Positions 1 through 11,189 of a stretch of 64,000 nucleotides of DNA are shown in pieces. Positions within the stretch are counted from its first letter, which is position 1. Each line of letters opens with the position of its first letter. Under the pieces are notes generated by a model. That model made no database searches. It saw only the letters and a program-made list of their open reading frames with translations, and was not told where the DNA came from. A program made the position numbers and the translations under genes. This stretch comes from Pseudophaeomoniella oleicola (taxonomy: Eukaryota; Ascomycota; Eurotiomycetes; Phaeomoniellales; Phaeomoniellaceae): the NCBI GenBank assembly GCA_003868215.1, contig QWDQ01000056.1:110496-174495 (forward strand), given 5' to 3'.

Positions 1-295
1 ACCAGTCATCTGGAACTTCATATGCCTCCGCAGTTGCTGCCTTGGCCCAGAACTTCCACTTCGGTGGTCCCTTCTTCTGAGTAGCGTCCTCATCTTTACC
101 ACCGCCACCAGCAGAGCTTGGAGCTTTGCTGAAGCGACGATCGCGGTAGGTCGAGATGTACTTGACAAGGTTCTCGTATTCACCGGCATGTTCGTCAGGA
201 GCAAAACCATCGGCCCATTGGACCTTCTCCTGGTTGACATCTCCGTTTTCGAGATCCTTGTTGGCTTTGTCGCCCTTTTCCTTTGAGTGCCTCAT
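1..295 (-). CDS. Plasma-membrane H+-ATPase (P3A type), N-terminal part, cut by window edge
   Basis: Proton-pumping P-type ATPase of the plasma membrane, which builds the proton gradient used for nutrient uptake. Only the first 98 codons are present; the rest lies beyond position 1. What is seen is the ATG at 293-295 (minus strand) and an open frame to the edge, encoding a charged cytosolic N-terminus. It contains the block LVKYISTYRD, a Gly-rich stretch, KWKFW, and then EVPDDW at the edge. In mould Pma1/Pma2 proteins the same order (VKYISTYRD, KWxxFW, PDDW) comes just before the actuator domain and first membrane helix; this family match is from knowledge, not a search. No intron is visible in this piece. 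The upstream leader is pyrimidine-rich on the coding strand and has a TATA-like box, as expected of a strongly expressed fungal gene. Pma1 and Pma2 types cannot be told apart here. Confidence 0.75.
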   Translation of the reverse strand, partial: MRHSKEKGDKANKDLENGDVNQEKVQWADGFAPDEHAGEYENLVKYISTYRDRRFSKAPSSAGGGGKDEDATQKKGPPKWKFWAKAATAEAYEVPDDW

Positions 296-339
296 GGTGG
301 GCAATTAATTGCTGCGATAGCAAGGCCGACAATGGCCAG

Positions 340-554
340 CAAGTAAAAGGAGAGAAGAGGGGGGACTAAGAAGAGAGGAGGAAGTTCACAACAAAACGAG
401 AATGAAGGATGGTCGAGAGGTGAAAAAGAAGAGAGAAGGAGATTCGGAAGCAGAAGGCGACCTTTTTGTGTTGGGACCTAGGCGGGTCGGGGGGGAAGCT
501 CAAGAGGGTCGATGGGATTGAGGTAGTGAGAAGCAGAAAGTGGGAGCTCTTATA
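340..554 (-). promoter_or_regulatory. Putative core promoter and CT-rich leader of the H+-ATPase gene
   Basis: Read on the minus strand, bases about 530 to 340 are strongly pyrimidine-rich (purine-rich on plus). A TATAAGAG box sits at 547-554, about 250 bp before the ATG at 295. CT-rich tracts near the transcription start are common in highly expressed genes of filamentous fungi. No start-site data are available, so the assignment is inferred. Confidence 0.45.
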
Positions 555-3500
555 AGTGTCGGCACGATTATCACTTTAATTCTAGTTTAGCGGTGTTTTG
601 AGTGGAAATCTTACTTAGTATGCTTTAGGTAGTCCTCTTGTAAACTCCGCACCATCCGTTGCTCTTTTTTCCAATGCTTTCCTTTGCCCTCTGCCGTCAC
701 TAAAGGATGGGATGTACGTACGGTAAGCGAAGGTAAGGTAACCATACTAATCTTGTACCGTCTCGGTATTGTAATGCTCCATCGCCTAGAGATGGCCGAG
801 ACGGTGATGAACGTGAGCAGATGTCCCCCATGACCTTACCGAAAGAACCACCAAACTTACAAGGTCTTTTCTTTTTCTTCCCTCTTTTTTTTTCCTTCCT
901 TCTTTTACTTTACGCTCATTACACCGTTGCTAGACTCGGTTAGGGAAAGTAGGAACTTAACGATCAAAGAGGATGGACCCCCCGGGCTTTAACTGGAATC
1001 AATAATGTGGGTTTCACTTGTTATTGTGATGGGTATCAACACCCACTTCTTACTGTCTATCACCATATCAAAACATGCCGAATTCTGTTTACTTGATCTG
1101 CTTGCCCTCAAAATCAGAATCTCGGTCTCTCCATCACCGAATCGCTTTCCCAAAGTGCCAGTCTCTCAGGTCCTGATCAGATAGATGCTATCGACAGATT
1201 CCTGGACAAGAAGACCTCATCGTCCGACCAAAGCAAAACCAGCTTGGACGCTGCTCATCAGTTTCCACTTGAACAGGGGAGAGGGTGCATAGCTCGATAG
1301 TACTATGTAGTACAAACAATACGGATATCCCATCTCTATAATATGGGAACGGCATCAAAGCTCGACTCGGAGGCTTGCAGTGGATAATACTGAAGACGTA
1401 ATATGATACCAAAACACTCATCTGTATCGTTATTACCATGTATCATATCTGCTGGAAACTCGGCATTTAATCTCTATGAAAGTCCGGGTGAGGCTTTTTG
1501 TTGCTACCCGTTGCCATCCCCCGTTGCTGGGCAAGTTGGACAATGCACAGAGCGAAGAGACGGCTTTCTGAGGCAAAATATCGGTCTGCTTATTTTCTCC
1601 ACGCCGAGATGTTTCCATTTCTTTATATTGTCTATTCTTATCATCAAGAGTCGGAATGTCGGACTCCCTACCGAAAGCTTTGGGAAAGGATCACAATGAT
1701 GGGTTCGTCGCCTTGAGGGATTTTTGAGGTCGCATCTGCGACTCGTTGTCGGCGGCTTGTAAACGGAAAATACGCAGAACCATACGTACTGTACATATAG
1801 ATGCAGACCCTGAGGTGCTTCAAGTTGTCCACCATGTCTCCGATCGATACCTTACAGGTATGTCGAATAATTTATATCATCCTGTCTGCTTAGAAGAGGA
1901 ATCCTGTCTCCCATCTCATCTGATACTTCAGCCGATGCTCCCGTCCTCACCTTCGCTTAGTAACGGGAACTACCCGATGTTGTGAACAGTAAGAAGAATA
2001 CGTGTAATCAATCTCGGTCTCCTACCGGGTCCGAGGTTGACTGACCGATGGTTTTTGCTCACAGTCGCTGCCGTGTGCTTGATTCATCCATTTCTTCTTT
2101 TTGTCCACTGTTCTATCGCCATCAAGATATACACGGGTAGCGAAATGTGACATCGCAGCCATGGTATCCAAGATGCTCCAAGGAATTGTCCTTTCGAATC
2201 AATGGCTCTTCACATGCCTCTGAGGTTACTCAATGATGATGCAAGCCCAGTCTTCGGTAATCAAATGCATCTCGATAAGATCTATATTACACGCCTTCAA
2301 TACGAAACTTACGAGGCGTTGGCACACCCTCCCAAAGGTTATCCAGCAGGGGGGTGAGACTTACGCTCAACGGTGTATTTTGGAGCCCAGAGAAATCTGC
2401 TTCGATGCTTTTCCCATTGCTTGCCGCAGTCTGTAACCTTTGCTACCCGTGGAAGTGATTTTCAAACCGCAAAAGCAATGAAAAGCAGACTGCGCATCGA
2501 CAAGCCCAATGTTGATAACGCTCGCTCACTGAGTGGTACTATGATACTCGCTACTGCCTTTGAAACCGATCCAGCAAGCCACAGTGACAGGCCAATTGCA
2601 CCCGTTTCGTTTCATGGCCTTGTCGAAGGTCCCTTCAAACGTCCTGACCCTGATGACCGACGATGGATCTCTTGAAGCTGTTGCAAGCTGAAGAGAGGAA
2701 AAAGTGTCCCATGCTCCACCTAAACTCTACTAACTTAAGTGCTCGACATGGCTCAATGGGCAATCACACAGGTGGAGCGTCTCCCGGAAGCAGTCTATTA
2801 CTATGTCAAGAGAGCAACACACTTATCCACCATCGTTGTTTTTACGAAGCTGGGCCATTACAATGTGAACAAGAACAATACGCTGCCATCGCATCGAATT
2901 TCCGGCGTCAAATACCCCTCGTCTCCCTCCCCTTCGAGAGCGCAGTCTGGGGCAATTGGGCAATTGGGTGATCTAGACGGCGAGATAAGATGACGTGAAT
3001 GGCTTATCCTTAATGGGTATGCCGTCACTTTGCGCTGAATCATCCTTGTACTAGGCGAAACATTCACTAACAGCCGGTGAAAGGGGGGTAAGGAATAAGC
3101 AATAACGCACACAATTTTCCAATGGGCAGCGACGGCGAGACGGGTGGTATTGCATCTACTACTACGATGTACATCCTCGATGTGACCATATCTCATCATG
3201 ATCGTATCGACATGGGCCAATGCTGATTCAGGAAAAAGCTGATCGTCACACAGTCCCCGGCAATCCTGCTCTAACTTCTCGGCCTGCCAATAGGCGAATT
3301 GGAATAGCACCATCATTAAATCAGTAGCGGCCTCGTTTGCAGATTGTTATGGAGCGTCAAATGCTTATCTTGCTTCTGATGATTGGCCATTGAACGTGGG
3401 AGCTACGTACTACGTAGTAGTAAAGTGAAAAGCTTTTCGATTCCAACAAACCATGACCCTGCTAGCCCGCCCACATTTGCCTTCAAACCCCATCCAACGT

Positions 3501-6500
3501 CGGTCAGCCAGGGGAAGCTCCAGGTCTTGCGAAACGATTGACCGGGGGTGGAAATGTGCGTAGTTCTCTCCAGATACAGATAGCTGTCCCCCTCACTTGG
3601 CACATCCGCCAATGGTGCAGACTGATGTGTCGCATCATCATCAAATATCACTCCCCAAGGCTTGGCCAGCCTTGTCTAGGGCCTTGCCCTTCTTGGTGCG
3701 CAATATATTGTACGTCTAATATGGCTTTAAGAGGGACAGGCTCTTATGTTATCACAAGCCTTCCTTTTTCTGAAACGTGGCGCTTGTCAATCGGGCAAAG
3801 CTCGACCAGGAAGTTGCCAAGTCCACCAATATCAACTGAATCGACAAAGGAAAAACCAGGATATCTGAAGCTGCTGCCACTACGGAGACGTTCTCACCAT
3901 TGTTTTCAGATAGAACTTCCTGGTAATGTCGAATTTGTTCGCCCTTCCCCTTCGGCGGCGTTTCTGAAAGCACCGAGTGGTATCAGCATGGATCCATGGT
4001 AATTCTCATTGTTACGTTGAGAGTCGCGTGCCGATTTGCCATGAGAAAAAATGCCTCACTCTTTTTCCGAGGCTGCCAGATTGGTCGTAGATTGAGCCGG
4101 CACTATTTGGTGAAGATACGGGAGCGAGTCCACTTTTAAGACCGGGCAAGAATCGGCATTATTCTTACTAACGTACGTACTGTACCTAGTAAGGATGACC
4201 TTTCCATTGTTAATAGGAACTGGGTAAGATGGATACAATACCGTAGTACACTGCTTATCGGGCGGCTATGACGGCTTACTCTTGACTGTCTGTCCAGGTA
4301 TGTGTCAGGTAATATATGTGATTTCCCCTGCAGGGGTCCAAATCCCTGCTGACTGTACCGTAAGGTAAGGTAATGAATGAATGACGAGAGTAATCCTCGG
4401 AAAAATAGTAAACGCGACCCCCGATCCGATGGCGCAACGCTTAGGGGTCGACCATCTTGCGGCTTTTGAGGAAAGAGAACGACCACAGTGGAAAATTGCT
4501 CACTCCAAAGGAGAAAAGATGATTCGCTTCAGTGTGTGCCTTACCTTAGGTAAGAGACGATCGCCTCACCGTCACCACCTTATTCTGCAATTGCCTTAGC
4601 CTAGCAAGCAAGCCGAATATGGAGTAATCATACAAGGCGAGGCATTTTCCAGACAATCAAAGCACGTACTGTCAGCCTCTCTCTCTTTTCTTCGCGAACC
4701 GAATATCACCCGCAACCTTAGTCTCTAATGGCCGGCCCTGCATTGTACTACAGAAGTAGCTATTTCTCGTCCTGTCAAACAAAGACAAAGCGGTGAGGAT
4801 TGAGCAGGTCGCTGTCCTATGCAATGCAACGTATCGCACCGAAATAGACCCCGATTCGCCGTTTCTCCAACGTTGAATCTTGGCTTCAACGGTCTTCACG
4901 GACGTCTCCTGCCTTATCTATCAAACCTCGGGTACAGGAGAGTAGCAACAACCAATATTCTCACTGCGCACAGTAGTCCTCCCAGCGCAGGGAGTATCAT
5001 CACACGTTCATTGCTATCACTGTACTCAACGCAAAAGTGTCTTACAGTTCTTGATAATAGATGGCTCTCAATACAGCTCTCCTGTCACCGTCGGTTTCGG
5101 TGGACCTCGTACAATACACAATACCATACAGATAGGTATCATTTCCACCAGCTCGTCCGGTCGCTTGTGCTCTGGTATACAGTAGGACCTGGTGGACCTT
5201 GCAGTAGACTGCATTCTATTGTCGATTAATCGCAGGCGCCCACGCTATTTGCCGGAGATTTACCTTTATCCAATTTCCCACCATCAAAACAATAGCCAAG
5301 AAAGGAATAATCACAACAATGGTTTGACCCAATGTCCAACAACAAACAAGTTCATGATGATTTCGTCTCCTCCAAAAGCAACCCACTCCCATTTGACGAA
5401 TAACGATATGCATTCAAGCGGTTCTGCACTTAGGCCCGGCTCGTTATGCGCTTCTACCAATGGGAGCAGCAATGAGGGTACACGTCTGGGTCTTTCAGGA
5501 GTGATCCAACCATGCGCTTGATGCTTTAATTAACGGTCTGTCCCCGAGGCTTATCTAGTCGGCTCGTTGTAGTGAAATCAATTGCAGCTTATCTAGGTTA
5601 CTGTTAATATCCTCCGAGTCTAGGCTCACCAAGTCGTGCGGCTTACGCCATACTCGGTACACATAATTCCTGTGGTTCAAAGGACCACTCTCGACGGTAT
5701 TTTCGCGGCTCTACAGATCGGCTTCTCCTTTTGAGTGAAGGTGGCTAGGGATGTTTATTGTGGTCGACCCAGGACTGTGCCTGTACCGGTTTCTACCTTA
5801 TCCTGATTGCAGGCAACATCAGCCATATCCGTTGTGCGGCGCTCTTGTCGTTCCCATCACACCACCATCTTTACCCTCGAGCATCAATGCTATCAATGAC
5901 ATTTTGACGAAACGTGTGTTATGGACGTCTCAAAGCCAGACCAGCGCTCGATTTGTCCTTCTACCCCGAACATTCTCCTGGGCATGGTAGGTATTTGTTT
6001 GATCGATGACGAGTGCAGTGATGGAGGGCGTATTTTGATGCAAGCAGAGCTACGGATGCGTCCTTAGCAGACTTTACTCTGTCGTTTCAATCTGATTACT
6101 TTTTCATCTTCCTGCATATTGTTGAGAGATCATACGTTCCTTATGTCTTACAGTTTCCTCTGAATGACCTTTTCTTTGCATATGTCTGTGTCACAGAGTA
6201 CGATCTACTGTTATTCCCATCAGAGGCTCGTTTGGAGTTTCTTCCACATTCTTTCATTAGTGTCGCAGTATGGGGCCCCTCCTTTGAATCATGTCTCTGG
6301 CGAAGGGTGGTAGGTCTACCCGCAACTTTCTGATCCAATTATGCGGATACGAGGGGTTGTCACAGGGGAGCCAGCCAGGAAGGGAGAAAGCAGCAATGGT
6401 ATCCTTCGGCCCAATGTCGTGATTCTTCGTCCTGTGAGAGTGGTTGAGGCCGTTGTCATTCTATGAGTGCCTCTGGAATTCTTGTACCACGTTGACGGGC

Positions 6501-7947
6501 TAAGGAAGTATGCAGTTACGTAAATAGCTACCAATACATTGACCGGATGCAGAGTGCTGCGTGTTCAAGAGATGAGTCAAGGCCTGCAGGTCGTTGTGCC
6601 GTTCGTTGTGCCGTGAACCACGTCTCTTAACTCACCAATCCGTCGCTCGCAGCCAGTGTCAAGGCCACGATCTCGACAATAGCCCAACTTGGTTCTTGAT
6701 GTCGCACTTCTGTCCGACTCAATGGTCTCGAGAATCATCCTCAACCCGACGAATATCTCTAATGAAGCCGCCAGGCAATCATTCAGCCGGCTAGCCAGAT
6801 AGACAATAAGCAGTCAGAAAGCACCCTACACGCATGACCATAGTCTCCGTCGAAATCATGATAGCATCTGAGGAAGCGATCACACTGAAAATGCCATGCG
6901 TATACACTAGACTAGTTCCATCAACCAGGCAGTGTGTACCCTGAGACAGTTGATACTGAGCATTCTCATTCTCGGAACCGTGAGATTTCGCCCTATGATA
7001 GGTAGTCCACTTCTGCTCCCAAATTTTCGTACGGATTCGAACAGAATATTACTGTCTTTATATACTGCTACGCATTTGTGCATCTACCTGCAATACTGAA
7101 CCATAGAAATGTTGACAATGTCAATACAACCTCCAATATCGATATAGCCTAAGCGCGACCGGTGCTACACCATATAATTACTGTAACCCCGCCGTCCAGA
7201 CATCCCGCTTCAGAATATATTTCCCACATCTTTTTGGCGACGTGATTTGCAACACATCTTTTCTAGTAACATCGAGTTGATAGTTTGATGATATGAATCA
7301 TGAGACTCATTTTCGATGGATTTACTTACCTTTTAGATGCTTTGTATCTCGTTGGAAATGTACTTCTGTTGAGAAAGACAAAGCACATCCACACAGTACC
7401 CAGTTACTATGAGCTCAGCAGCTTGAAACTGCGTACTAGTCTACAAGGAACTCAATGTTCTCATTGCACAGATCCTGGGTCAGAAAGGTTCGTGTCGAAC
7501 AACATCGCTGATCACCATCGTTGAAAGACGCTGAGATATACAAAAAACCGGAGAACATATCCTACTTGCTACGAAAAGATGGCGCTTATAAACCTAGCTT
7601 TGTGGTCTCATGGAGGTTATGTCGTCTGCGCCGTGCTTTTATATGCACAGTCGCTACACGGAGAGAATGGGGCCAGCTGGGAAAGTCAAATGCGGTTTCA
7701 ATTTGTAGAAGCTTAGGTTAAACGAACGGTCCGTCCCCTTGCATGGGTTTCACGTACAATCTGATCACCTACGGATCTGGTTCACCGCCTCGATGTGAGC
7801 GTGCATACAATGCGGGCGCTCCGCGAGAACACATACAATAATACTCGGAGAGTTTATACTCTTCCGGGATGCTGTAATCAGACACTGTGACACCCGAGAA
7901 CGATATAACTTCTAAAACCCGGCAAAAGCAGTGAACCAGAGATATAA
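555..7947. other. Long gene-free intergenic block (about 7.4 kb)
   Basis: I see no convincing coding gene here. All open frames are short (at most about 154 codons, e.g. 3538-4002 plus and 2858-3316 minus), many begin at non-ATG codons, none resembles a known family, and no run of them joins across credible splice sites. Composition is balanced, not AT-rich, so it does not look like RIP-mutated transposon sequence. It contains a plus-strand CT tract (about 862-905), short GGTA/ACCT tracts (about 733, 4365 and 4545), a 12-bp tandem duplication (6591-6614) and a duplicated 9-mer (2954-2971). It may hold distal promoter elements or noncoding RNA; the sequence alone cannot show this. Confidence 0.5.
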
Positions 7948-8984
7948 TCAGTATGTGGCAGGCATGGTTGCCAATTTCCCTCCATCAAGGACCATCACAC
8001 TGCCATTGAGGAATTCCCCTGCCTTCGAAGCCATATACAACGTCAGCCCGGCCATATCCGCTTCAGACCCTGCCCGTTCCGCAGGCTGGTAGTTCCGAGA
8101 GAACACACCCTCCTGCGTTAACTTCTTGGTTTTGTCGATGACGAATGGCTTGAACATGGGCTCAGATAAAGCCGAGGGGAACACTGAAGAAGTCAGCGCT
8201 ATGACAGCAAGTGATCGAGACTACTTACACCCAGCTGCAATTATGTTGAAGCGAATACAGAACGGTACGCAGAACGTACTGAAGGACTTGAACATGGAGA
8301 TAAGAGCCGCCTTTGAGCTCGTGTAGGCGAAGCCTGCTCTGGGATTGCGCAGGAAGGCTGCCGTTGATGCTGTTGCGATGACTTGGCTCTTGAGATACGT
8401 CTGCCGATTGTTTCCCTCTTCCAGGAGAGGGAGGAAAGCAAGGACGCTATAGTATACTGCAGAGCAGTTCAGCCCATATACCGCATCGAAATCCGTCATC
8501 GGTGACTTCCAAGCGAGGTCGACAAAGTCTTGAAGAGTATGTCTGGGCTTCAAAGGTTCAATGCCAGGACCTTGCATGCCGGCGTTGCAAATAAGTAAAT
8601 TGAGGTAACCAACGTCGTCCCGAACGATTCTAGACATGTTCTCGAGGGACTCTTTACAGGTAAGGTCTCCTGGAAGCGGTATAATTGTTCTGTACTGCAT
8701 CAGTCATGGCTTTCGAGTGACCGATACTAGGTATCTCACCCTGGGTACAAAGCTGCTGCTTCCTTTAGCTTTTCTTCACGACGACCGACAATGTAGACCC
8801 TTTCAGCGCCATTCTCGGCTAGGGTCTTCGCCATCATCAAGCCGATTCCTGCACGTGTAAGCATGAGACAATGAGGCCATTCAAGCTTCTTACCTGTTCC
8901 ACCCCCAGTGATCAATGCCACACAACCATCTATGGCAAAGAGGTTTGTGGCTTGAATCGTAGCGGCCTCATTATCTTTGATCAT
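7948..8984 (-). CDS. Short-chain dehydrogenase/reductase (classical SDR), 298 aa, four exons
   Basis: NAD(P)-dependent oxidoreductase of unknown substrate, probably cytosolic. Exons on the minus strand are 8894-8984, 8740-8848, 8229-8689 and 7948-8183. The introns (45, 50 and 45 nt) have GT-AG ends and the total is 299 codons including the stop. Visible motifs are the Rossmann glycine motif TGGGTGIG (residues 26-33), NAG (102-104), a Ser in IATASTA (about 175), and the catalytic YTSSK (Tyr189, Lys193). A C-terminal NGSVMVLDGG is typical of FabG-like SDRs. The length fits the family. The first intron falls inside the glycine motif and is in frame without a stop, so only the spliced form has an intact cofactor site. 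The gene stands alone between long gaps, with its nearest neighbour a second SDR on the opposite strand. Substrate cannot be inferred. Confidence 0.88.
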
Positions 8985-9652
8985 ATTGGTGGGCTTTGCT
9001 TTCGTATGATAATCTGAATAGCAATGACAACCCGAGTTCGTAGCATTGCTAAGGAGGGATGAGCCATATTTATGTGGTCTCGAATCCTAGGTTCACAGTC
9101 GGGATCCAAGACTAAGGGATCGTCACACAAAAGAGATCGGATTGTCAGTATAGCTCCGTACGCTTCGTCGGGTGCTAGGGAAGTGAATGGCATGGATGAA
9201 AGAGCCAATGGATGAAGAGTTCTCGGGATGTGGGCGTAGATGCAAATGTAGATCGCTATGCTCTAGTAATTGTAGCCGCATCTGATACTGCACTTGACCG
9301 CAAGATCTGTCGATACAGGTGGGTAGGCAATCATGGACTATGCACACAGTTCGGCATCTAGGAAGCCTCTCCCGTTAGGGCTCTGACAGGGCAACTAACA
9401 TGATATCCAAACGAACGGTCAAGCTTTGTTGTAGGATAGTCGTCGTAAGCATTCTCGGCCACCGAAGCCTATGCTTTTGCCAGGGTGGGTGAAAGATGAT
9501 CTGGCATCGACATCATCTTACATATGTCTGTAAGGGTAGAGCTTGAAGTCAGGAAGGGCTCATGGTGTATGCAAGTCAATCGGATATATGACTCTGACCG
9601 CCTAACTCCCGCATCTGATATCTTGTTGACTCTCTTGAAAGGAGAAGATGAC

Positions 9653-9685
9653 GCTCTACATTTGCTCTACATTTGCTCTACATTT
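9653..9685. repeat. Three tandem copies of an 11-bp unit
   Basis: The unit GCTCTACATTT is repeated three times without mismatch. It lies about 520 bp upstream of the plus-strand SDR start and about 670 bp upstream of the minus-strand SDR start. It may be a simple minisatellite or a clustered binding site; the sequence does not decide. Confidence 0.8.
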
Positions 9686-9961
9686 ACGTATCGTGGAGCC
9701 GTCCGTGTCGCACATCAGCGGCCTCCGCGTTCGTCCGGAAGAAGGAGGCTCACCCTAATCCTTTTTCGGACCAAAAGTGATATCGTGTTAACAACTTCAC
9801 GGTCGACTTCCCAATAACAACGTTTCATCGTGTCCTCTAGTAAAATCAGTACCATCCGCAGCTGGTGTTCTTCTGATTCGGCTCTACTCGTCTGTTGGCA
9901 GTTGAAGCAGGATTGCTCATACCGGCTCAGGATGGGAACCTTCCGGAAGCTGTGCAGCCTA

Positions 9962-9969
9962 TATATAAA
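9962..9969 (+). promoter_or_regulatory. TATA-like box upstream of the plus-strand SDR
   Basis: A perfect TATATAAA lies 234 bp before the ATG at 10203. The distance would leave a leader of roughly 200 nt. It is assigned by motif and position only. Confidence 0.4.
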
Positions 9970-10202
9970 TGGCTGGTATGGCTCTCCTCGATCACAACCT
10001 CTTCCTCTTCTTATTACATGTACAAACTGCATAAATAGCAGTAGGTAAGCATTGTCTCCAGTCATCAGGCTTAAAACAGTCTAGCGAAGCAAAAAGGTAT
10101 GAAATGTTTTCAGACGTTGTTGTTCCTTACAACATCACAGACCAACTAAGTGAACGTTAGGGCGTTACAAATCCCCTGAGAGCCGTCATCTATAAGATCA
10201 CC

Positions 10203-11189
10203 ATGCCAAACCGTTACTCCGAAGCTCACCGCCATCCCAATGGCCAAGGTGATGCACGTCCAACTGCAATGCAGATCATACAAGACGAAGGCCTTGTTGG
10301 AAAATGGACGGACAAGAACATCGCGATCACAGGATGTTCCTCCGGCATTGGAGTGGAGACAGCTCGTGCTCTTGCGGCTACTGGTGCAAACCTATTTCTG
10401 ACTGTTCGTGATGTTGAAAAGGGAAAGAAAGCATTGGGTGACTTCTTATCGGATAAGATTACGCTTATTCGCATGGATCAAATGTCACTCGAAAGCGTTC
10501 GGAAGGGTGCCAACGAGCTTCTAACGGAATGTCACCGGAAGTTGAACATCCTAATTTGCAATGCTGGAATCATGGCCAACCCGACTCGCGACCTCTCGGC
10601 CGATGGTTTCGAGGCTCAGTTCGCTACAAACCACCTTGCTCATTTCCTTCTCTTTGATAGCGTCAAGGATACGCTCCTTGCCTCTTCTACCCCCGAGTTC
10701 AACTCTCGAATCGTCATGCTCGCATCTTCAGGTCATACCTATGGCCAAGTCAAGTTCGGAGATTACAATTGGGACAATGACTACGAACCAAACAAAGCGT
10801 ATGGGTCTAGCAAGACGGCAAATATCTATATGGCAAACTATATCGATCGAGTGTACGGTCCGAGGGGTTTGCACGCCACCTCGCTAGATCCTGGCGGCAT
10901 CTACACGGGGCTTCAGGTCCATGTGCCCGCGGAGACAGTCGCTATGTGGAATGCAAACCCTGCAGTCGGGACCCTCATGAAATCTCCGGCTCAAGGAGCT
11001 TCAACCACTGTTTACGCAGCGGTGTCGAAGGACTGGGAAGGGAAAGGCGGTCGATTTCTACAGGACTGCGACGAAGCCCCTCCAGTTTCGGAAGGTTATT
11101 CGTTCATTTCCGGATATGCTCCACATGCTTATGATCAAGAGGCGGAGGATAAACTCTGGGATGACTCCTTGAAGATGCTGGAATTGTAG
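10203..11189 (+). CDS. Short-chain dehydrogenase (retinol dehydrogenase/WWOX-like SDR), 328 aa, single exon
   Basis: NADP-type SDR of the large fungal group annotated as retinol-dehydrogenase or WW-domain-oxidoreductase-like; the real substrate is unknown. One uninterrupted frame runs from ATG 10203 to the stop at 11189. Motifs are TGCSSGIG (residues 43-50), TVRD after the second strand (about 67-70, Arg favouring NADP), NAG (120-122), VMLASS (about 171-176) and the catalytic YGSSK (Tyr200, Lys204), followed by SLDPGGIYTGL. The C-terminal part has the AQGASTTVYAAV block and a tail including GGRFLQDC, seen in this SDR group. It lacks introns, while the neighbouring SDR has three. The two SDRs differ in subfamily, so they are not a recent tandem duplicate. 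An upstream TATA box is present. The next gene downstream is a sugar-type transporter on the same strand. Confidence 0.92.
   Translation: MPNRYSEAHRHPNGQGDARPTAMQIIQDEGLVGKWTDKNIAITGCSSGIGVETARALAATGANLFLTVRDVEKGKKALGDFLSDKITLIRMDQMSLESVRKGANELLTECHRKLNILICNAGIMANPTRDLSADGFEAQFATNHLAHFLLFDSVKDTLLASSTPEFNSRIVMLASSGHTYGQVKFGDYNWDNDYEPNKAYGSSKTANIYMANYIDRVYGPRGLHATSLDPGGIYTGLQVHVPAETVAMWNANPAVGTLMKSPAQGASTTVYAAVSKDWEGKGGRFLQDCDEAPPVSEGYSFISGYAPHAYDQEAEDKLWDDSLKMLEL

Larger units (their letters stand above)
8985..10202. other. Divergent intergenic region between the two SDR genes
   Basis: No supported gene in 1.2 kb. It serves as the upstream region of both flanking SDR genes, which point away from each other. 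It holds a three-copy 11-bp direct repeat at 9653-9685 and a TATA-like box at 9962-9969, both listed separately. Open frames here, such as the minus-strand one at 9715-10065, have no recognisable domains. Confidence 0.5.

Noticed and set aside
2858-4002. Long overlapping frames (2858-3316 minus, 3538-4002 plus) as genes
   Set aside because: No known domain, no conserved-looking residue pattern, no splice partners, and partly non-ATG starts.
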